Shown here piece by piece: positions 5,967 through 8,735 of a DNA stretch of 8,735 nt. A model generated the notes under the pieces. The model saw nothing but the letters and a program-made list of their open reading frames with translations, did not search any database and was not told where the DNA came from. Within the stretch, counting starts at the first letter, position 1, and every line of letters begins with the position of its first letter. The translations under genes were made by a program, and so were the position numbers. Source of the stretch: Actinomycetota bacterium (GTDB taxonomy: Bacteria; Actinomycetota; Thermoleophilia; Gaiellales; Gaiellaceae); NCBI GenBank assembly GCA_013811645.1, contig JACCUU010000305.1, positions 1-8,735 on the forward strand, written 5' to 3'.

Positions 5967-7514
5967 TCAGGCGGCGGCCGCCGCGACCGCGTTCGCCCGC
6001 TCGGGGACGATAGGGAGCCCGGTGATCGCGCCGATCATCTCCGCCGTGCGTTGCGCAGCGGCCGCGGGACCGAGCCGACCGGTGAGAACCCCCTCGAGCA
6101 TCGTCTGCAGCTGGACCGAGACACGTGGGTACGAGGGCAGCCACGGTCTCGCCACTGCCAGCTCGATGATCTCCGCGATCTCCGGGAGAAAGGGAAGGTC
6201 GGAGGCGGCGAGCTCGATCGCCGAGCGCCGGGAAGGTATCCGTCCGGTGGATCGTGCGACTCGCGCGAGGGCATGCGACTCGACCGCCTTCTGGAGAAGC
6301 TGCATCGCCAGCTTGGGTTGCGCCGCTTGTCGGAAGATCGCGAACATCATCCCGCCGGCGACACTCGCGGGTGTTCCTTTAGGCCCGGCAGGTACACGTG
6401 TGAAGCCGAAGTGATCCCAGACCTCGTGGTGGTGAACCCCAAGCGCTTCGGCGAGCGTCTGTGCTTCGTAGATGCCGCCGAGTGAGAGCGCGGCACGTCC
6501 CTCGGCCAGCAGTCGTACCGCGTGGTCCCACTCGTAGCCCACCACCTCCGACGGGACGATGCGCTCTTCGACCAGCCTGCGCAGGAAGCGAAGCGCCTGC
6601 GCGGTTGCGCGCGAGCCGAGGCACACTCCTGCAGGCTCGAGGACGTGAGCAGCGTTGGAGGCAAGGACTGCGATCAGGCAGTACGTGGTCGTCTCTCCGG
6701 CGATGCCGCCACCCGGCATGACCATGGGAGTGCGAACACCGTCTGCGGCAAGCGCTTGGCCGGCCGTTCGCAGCTCGGCCCAGGTCGTTGGCGGCGCGAG
6801 GCCGAGCGACTCGAGCTTGCGCCTGCTGTACCAGAGCCCGCTCGCGTCGGCAAAGGGCGAGACACCAAAGGTCTTGCCCTCGTACCGGTTCGCTCGCACG
6901 AGTGGCTCGAGGAAGTCGACCTCGTGCTCGTGCCGGACCCAGTCCTCGTTCAACTCCTCGAGGGCGTGGATGAAGCCAGCCGCCGCGAACTCTGGAGCCC
7001 AAACCGAGTCGATCACCGCCAGATCAGGGGCCTGACCTTCGGCAACCGCATGCGTGAGGGTCTGATGGAGGGATTGGCGCGGCACCTTGACGACGCTGAT
7101 CTGATCTCGTGTCCCGGCGGCATCGCGGACCATTCGTGCCCACGGGCCTTCGGTCGGCACGATGACGCGGACTTCGGGTTGATCCGGCCGACGGCTGAGC
7201 CAGTGGGGATTGACGAACGAACCGCGGCGCCGATGGCGGAGGATCACGCCCTCGTCAGCGAGCTCGGAAAGCGCACGACTCACCGGAGTTCGGCTGAGCT
7301 TGTAGCGCTCGCACAACTCGTGCTCGGTCGGCAGCCGGTGGTCAGGGCCGCCGTAGTGACCGCTCAGGATCTCCTCGAGGATGAGCGTCTTCAGCTGGAA
7401 GTAGAGCGGAATCGGCTGCTGCGGATCGATCGCCATCGGATCCTCGCTCGCCATGAAGAGGCGCACTCTACTCGCCTGATCGGGAGCGTTCTTCGCGTCG
7501 CCGAGCATCGTCAT
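5967..7514 (-). CDS. Fusion regulator: GntR winged helix joined to an ABC-type solute-binding domain
   Basis: This encodes 515 residues. Residues about 34-103 are a GntR winged helix: PIPLYFQLKTLILEEILSG, then LPTEHELCERYKLSRTPVSR with the recognition helix, and the wing RHRRRGSFV. Residues about 113-505 are a full family-1 extracellular solute-binding fold. FGVSPFADASGLWYSRRKL (216-234), PPTTWAELRTAGQAL (241-255), LLAEGRAALSLGG (335-347), STGRIPSRRSA (422-432) and VSVQLQTMLEGVLTGRLGP (466-484) are its hallmarks. No signal peptide, lipobox or membrane helix precedes or separates the domains, so the whole protein is cytoplasmic. It should bind DNA and respond to a sugar or glycoside, probably controlling this operon. 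The ATG at 7514 shares its A with the MFS stop (TGATG). An ATG at 7436 (residue 27), preceded by GAGGA at 7441-7445, would start right at the usual beginning of a GntR domain and is a serious alternative; the ATG at 7454 is another. Confidence 0.9.
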   Translation of the reverse strand: MTMLGDAKNAPDQASRVRLFMASEDPMAIDPQQPIPLYFQLKTLILEEILSGHYGGPDHRLPTEHELCERYKLSRTPVSRALSELADEGVILRHRRRGSFVNPHWLSRRPDQPEVRVIVPTEGPWARMVRDAAGTRDQISVVKVPRQSLHQTLTHAVAEGQAPDLAVIDSVWAPEFAAAGFIHALEELNEDWVRHEHEVDFLEPLVRANRYEGKTFGVSPFADASGLWYSRRKLESLGLAPPTTWAELRTAGQALAADGVRTPMVMPGGGIAGETTTYCLIAVLASNAAHVLEPAGVCLGSRATAQALRFLRRLVEERIVPSEVVGYEWDHAVRLLAEGRAALSLGGIYEAQTLAEALGVHHHEVWDHFGFTRVPAGPKGTPASVAGGMMFAIFRQAAQPKLAMQLLQKAVESHALARVARSTGRIPSRRSAIELAASDLPFLPEIAEIIELAVARPWLPSYPRVSVQLQTMLEGVLTGRLGPAAAAQRTAEMIGAITGLPIVPERANAVAAAAA

Positions 7515-8638
7515 CAGGCCACTGCGAGAGTTGGGTCTGCCCGGTCGGACGCGGCGCGAACGGCAGCGGCCGCGGTCAGCGCCAGCGCGAATACCACGAT
7601 GCCGCCGGCAATGAACATCACGGTTGGGTCAAAAACGGCATAGAACGGTGCGATAGCCACCAGCCCGAGCGGTTTCGTGCCCGCGTGGCCGAGAAAGACG
7701 ACGCCGAGCGCGCTCCCGAGCCGCTCTTCGGGCAGGGACTCCTGGGTCGCGGCGGTGACGAGCACGAACGCGGCGGCGGAGGCGAATCCCACGAGATACG
7801 TTCCGACGAGGGCGGGCGGAAGGGAATCAGCCAGGCCGAGGAGCACGTACCCGGGCAGGGCAGGAGTCCAGGCGAGACAGCTGACGAAGACCTTTCGCCG
7901 AACCGGTCTCCAGCTCAAGAGCGAGGTTGCCGTGATCGTCCCGAGCGCGGTTGCGGCGAGCACGAGCGCCAAGCCGTTCGCGCCGTGTCCGAGCGTCGAG
8001 CGCGCGAGCTCTGCGACACCGACGGTCCACACGCCGGTCATGACGGTCATCCCGGCGCCGAGCATGGCCACCGCCGCCGGCAGGCCGGTCCGGTCCCGAA
8101 GGTTCTCGAAGCCATGACGCAGTCGGCGTCTCGGTGGGACTTGCACCCGGCTCGCGAGCGGTCGTGGAGTAACGCGGATAAGCAGCGCGGCCGAAACGAA
8201 GAACGAGGCCGCGTTGATGGCGAAGAACGTCCCGACCGAGACGATCCCGAGCAGGGCTGCTGCGACCGCCCACCCGGTCACGTTCAGCCCTGCGTTCGCG
8301 GCGGTCACCAACCCGTTGGCGCGCTGGACGTGCGACTTACCGACGAGCGAGGGCAGGAATGCGCCGAAGGCCGGAGTGAAGTAGCTGGCGCCGGTCGTGA
8401 GAACGAAGGCCGTGACGACGAGGGCCCACAGCGGCACCGTTCCAATGAGCCCGACCACGGCGACCGGGACGAGGACGAGACCTCGGACGAGGTCGGCGAC
8501 GATCATGGTGCGGCGTCGGTCCCAGCGGTCGGCAGCTGCCCCCCCGTGGAGCCCGAAGAGGAGTGCCGGCAGCCCGTCCACGAGTCGGACGACGATCACG
8601 CTGAGCGGGCCGGCCGCGACGACGGCGAACCACATCAA
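7514..8638 (-). CDS. MFS transporter, EntS/MFS_3-like, first helix beyond the annotated start
   Basis: A major facilitator protein with 374 residues from the TTG at 8638. It has about ten to eleven hydrophobic helices here and an even number once the upstream part is counted. The loop between helices 2 and 3 carries motif A (GLHGGAAADRWDRRR, 29-43). QRANGLVTAANAGLNVTGW (105-123) and ATQESLPEERLGSALGVVF (297-315) resemble the MFS_3 group, which includes the enterobactin exporter EntS and many uncharacterised efflux proteins. Substrate is unknown; as first visible gene of the sugar operon it may import the glycoside or export a by-product. The stop overlaps the next gene's start as TGATG. The start is unsatisfactory: homologous-looking codons continue upstream to 8731 and complete helix 1, but contain no ATG, GTG or TTG. 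The TTG is therefore the first standard start but probably not the true one. Confidence 0.82.
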   Translation of the reverse strand: MMWFAVVAAGPLSVIVVRLVDGLPALLFGLHGGAAADRWDRRRTMIVADLVRGLVLVPVAVVGLIGTVPLWALVVTAFVLTTGASYFTPAFGAFLPSLVGKSHVQRANGLVTAANAGLNVTGWAVAAALLGIVSVGTFFAINAASFFVSAALLIRVTPRPLASRVQVPPRRRLRHGFENLRDRTGLPAAVAMLGAGMTVMTGVWTVGVAELARSTLGHGANGLALVLAATALGTITATSLLSWRPVRRKVFVSCLAWTPALPGYVLLGLADSLPPALVGTYLVGFASAAAFVLVTAATQESLPEERLGSALGVVFLGHAGTKPLGLVAIAPFYAVFDPTVMFIAGGIVVFALALTAAAAVRAASDRADPTLAVA

Positions 8639-8731
8639 CGCGACGAATTGGAACGCGTTCCCGATCTGACTGACGGCGTTGGCCAGGTAGGCGCGACGGA
8701 AATCTGGCTGGGAGAACAGGTCGAGGGAGCG
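8639..8731 (-). other. Upstream in-frame coding-like extension of the MFS gene
   Basis: In the MFS frame these 31 codons read as a typical MFS N-terminus, with SLDLFSQPDFRRAYLAN leading into a segment that ends in ...IGNAFQFVA and continues directly into helix 1. An in-frame TGA lies at 8734-8732. No ATG, GTG or TTG occurs between it and 8638; the only near-start is a CTG at 8719. Either a rare start is used, or a frameshift, mutation or sequence error separates this from a start outside the window. Confidence 0.6.
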
Positions 8732-8735
8732 TCAG

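Larger units (their letters stand above)
1180..8638 (-). other. Six-gene sugar-catabolism operon
   Basis: Six minus-strand genes follow one another with junctions of 1-nt overlap, 5-nt gap, 4-nt overlap, 4-nt overlap and 1-nt overlap, then a hairpin. No start except possibly the internal ATG at 7436 has a good Shine-Dalgarno. This points to one transcript with re-initiation at each stop. The promoter must lie upstream of the MFS gene, at or beyond the right edge; no internal gap is large enough to hold one outside coding sequence. Confidence 0.85.

Noticed and set aside
5962..6144. N-terminal extension of the glycoside hydrolase to the ATG at 6144
   Set aside because: It would overlap the regulator gene by about 180 bases, and its composition is Arg/Gly/Asp-rich shadow sequence, unlike the enzyme that follows.
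6522..7643. Plus-strand open frame of 373 codons opposite the regulator
   Set aside because: It has arginine-rich shadow composition, no domain, and lies antisense to a gene with clear GntR and solute-binding motifs. Long antisense frames are expected in GC-rich DNA.

Overview
The window is GC-rich bacterial DNA with strong third-position GC bias, frequent GTG/TTG starts and very tight gene packing. Together with a secreted CHRD protein and the style of the proteins, this suggests a high-GC actinobacterium, possibly a Thermoleophilia/Gaiellales-type soil or metagenomic lineage. That placement is inference; there is no rRNA or marker gene here to confirm it. I see no tRNA, rRNA, insertion sequence, CRISPR array or phage gene.

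Layout: (a) 1-455, minus strand: the start of a membrane-anchored coiled-coil protein with a GTG start, running off the left edge. (b) 456-569: a short divergent intergenic region. (c) 570-1115, plus strand: a small secreted CHRD-domain protein. (d) 1111-1184: a 22-bp inverted repeat between convergent genes, carrying both stop codons at mirror-image positions and probably acting as a bidirectional terminator. (e) 1180 to the right edge, minus strand: a six-gene cluster that is almost certainly one transcript. Its order of transcription is MFS transporter, GntR/solute-binding-protein fusion regulator, GH63/MGH1-like glycoside hydrolase, two-domain phosphomannose-isomerase-like protein, ROK sugar kinase, HSL-type alpha/beta hydrolase. 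The five junctions are TGATG, a 5-nt gap, GTGA, ATGA and TGATG, so translation is probably coupled along the cluster.

The three central enzymes form a coherent route. The GH63-like hydrolase would release a hexose (mannose or glucose) from a small glycoside such as mannosylglycerate or glucosylglycerate. The ROK kinase would phosphorylate it at C6, and the isomerase would convert mannose-6-phosphate to fructose-6-phosphate. The alpha/beta hydrolase could remove an ester group from the substrate or product, and the MFS protein could move substrate or product across the membrane. The substrate is inferred, not shown.

The most unusual element is the second gene. A GntR-type winged helix is joined directly to a complete ABC-type solute-binding domain, with no signal peptide or membrane segment. 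It looks like a cytoplasmic one-component regulator that senses a sugar with a captured transport-binding-protein fold. Other points worth attention are the isomerase's N-terminal kinase-like domain without a Walker lysine, the ROK kinase without the usual zinc-binding cysteines, the MFS gene whose first helix has no ordinary start codon, and the mirror-symmetric double-stop hairpin.
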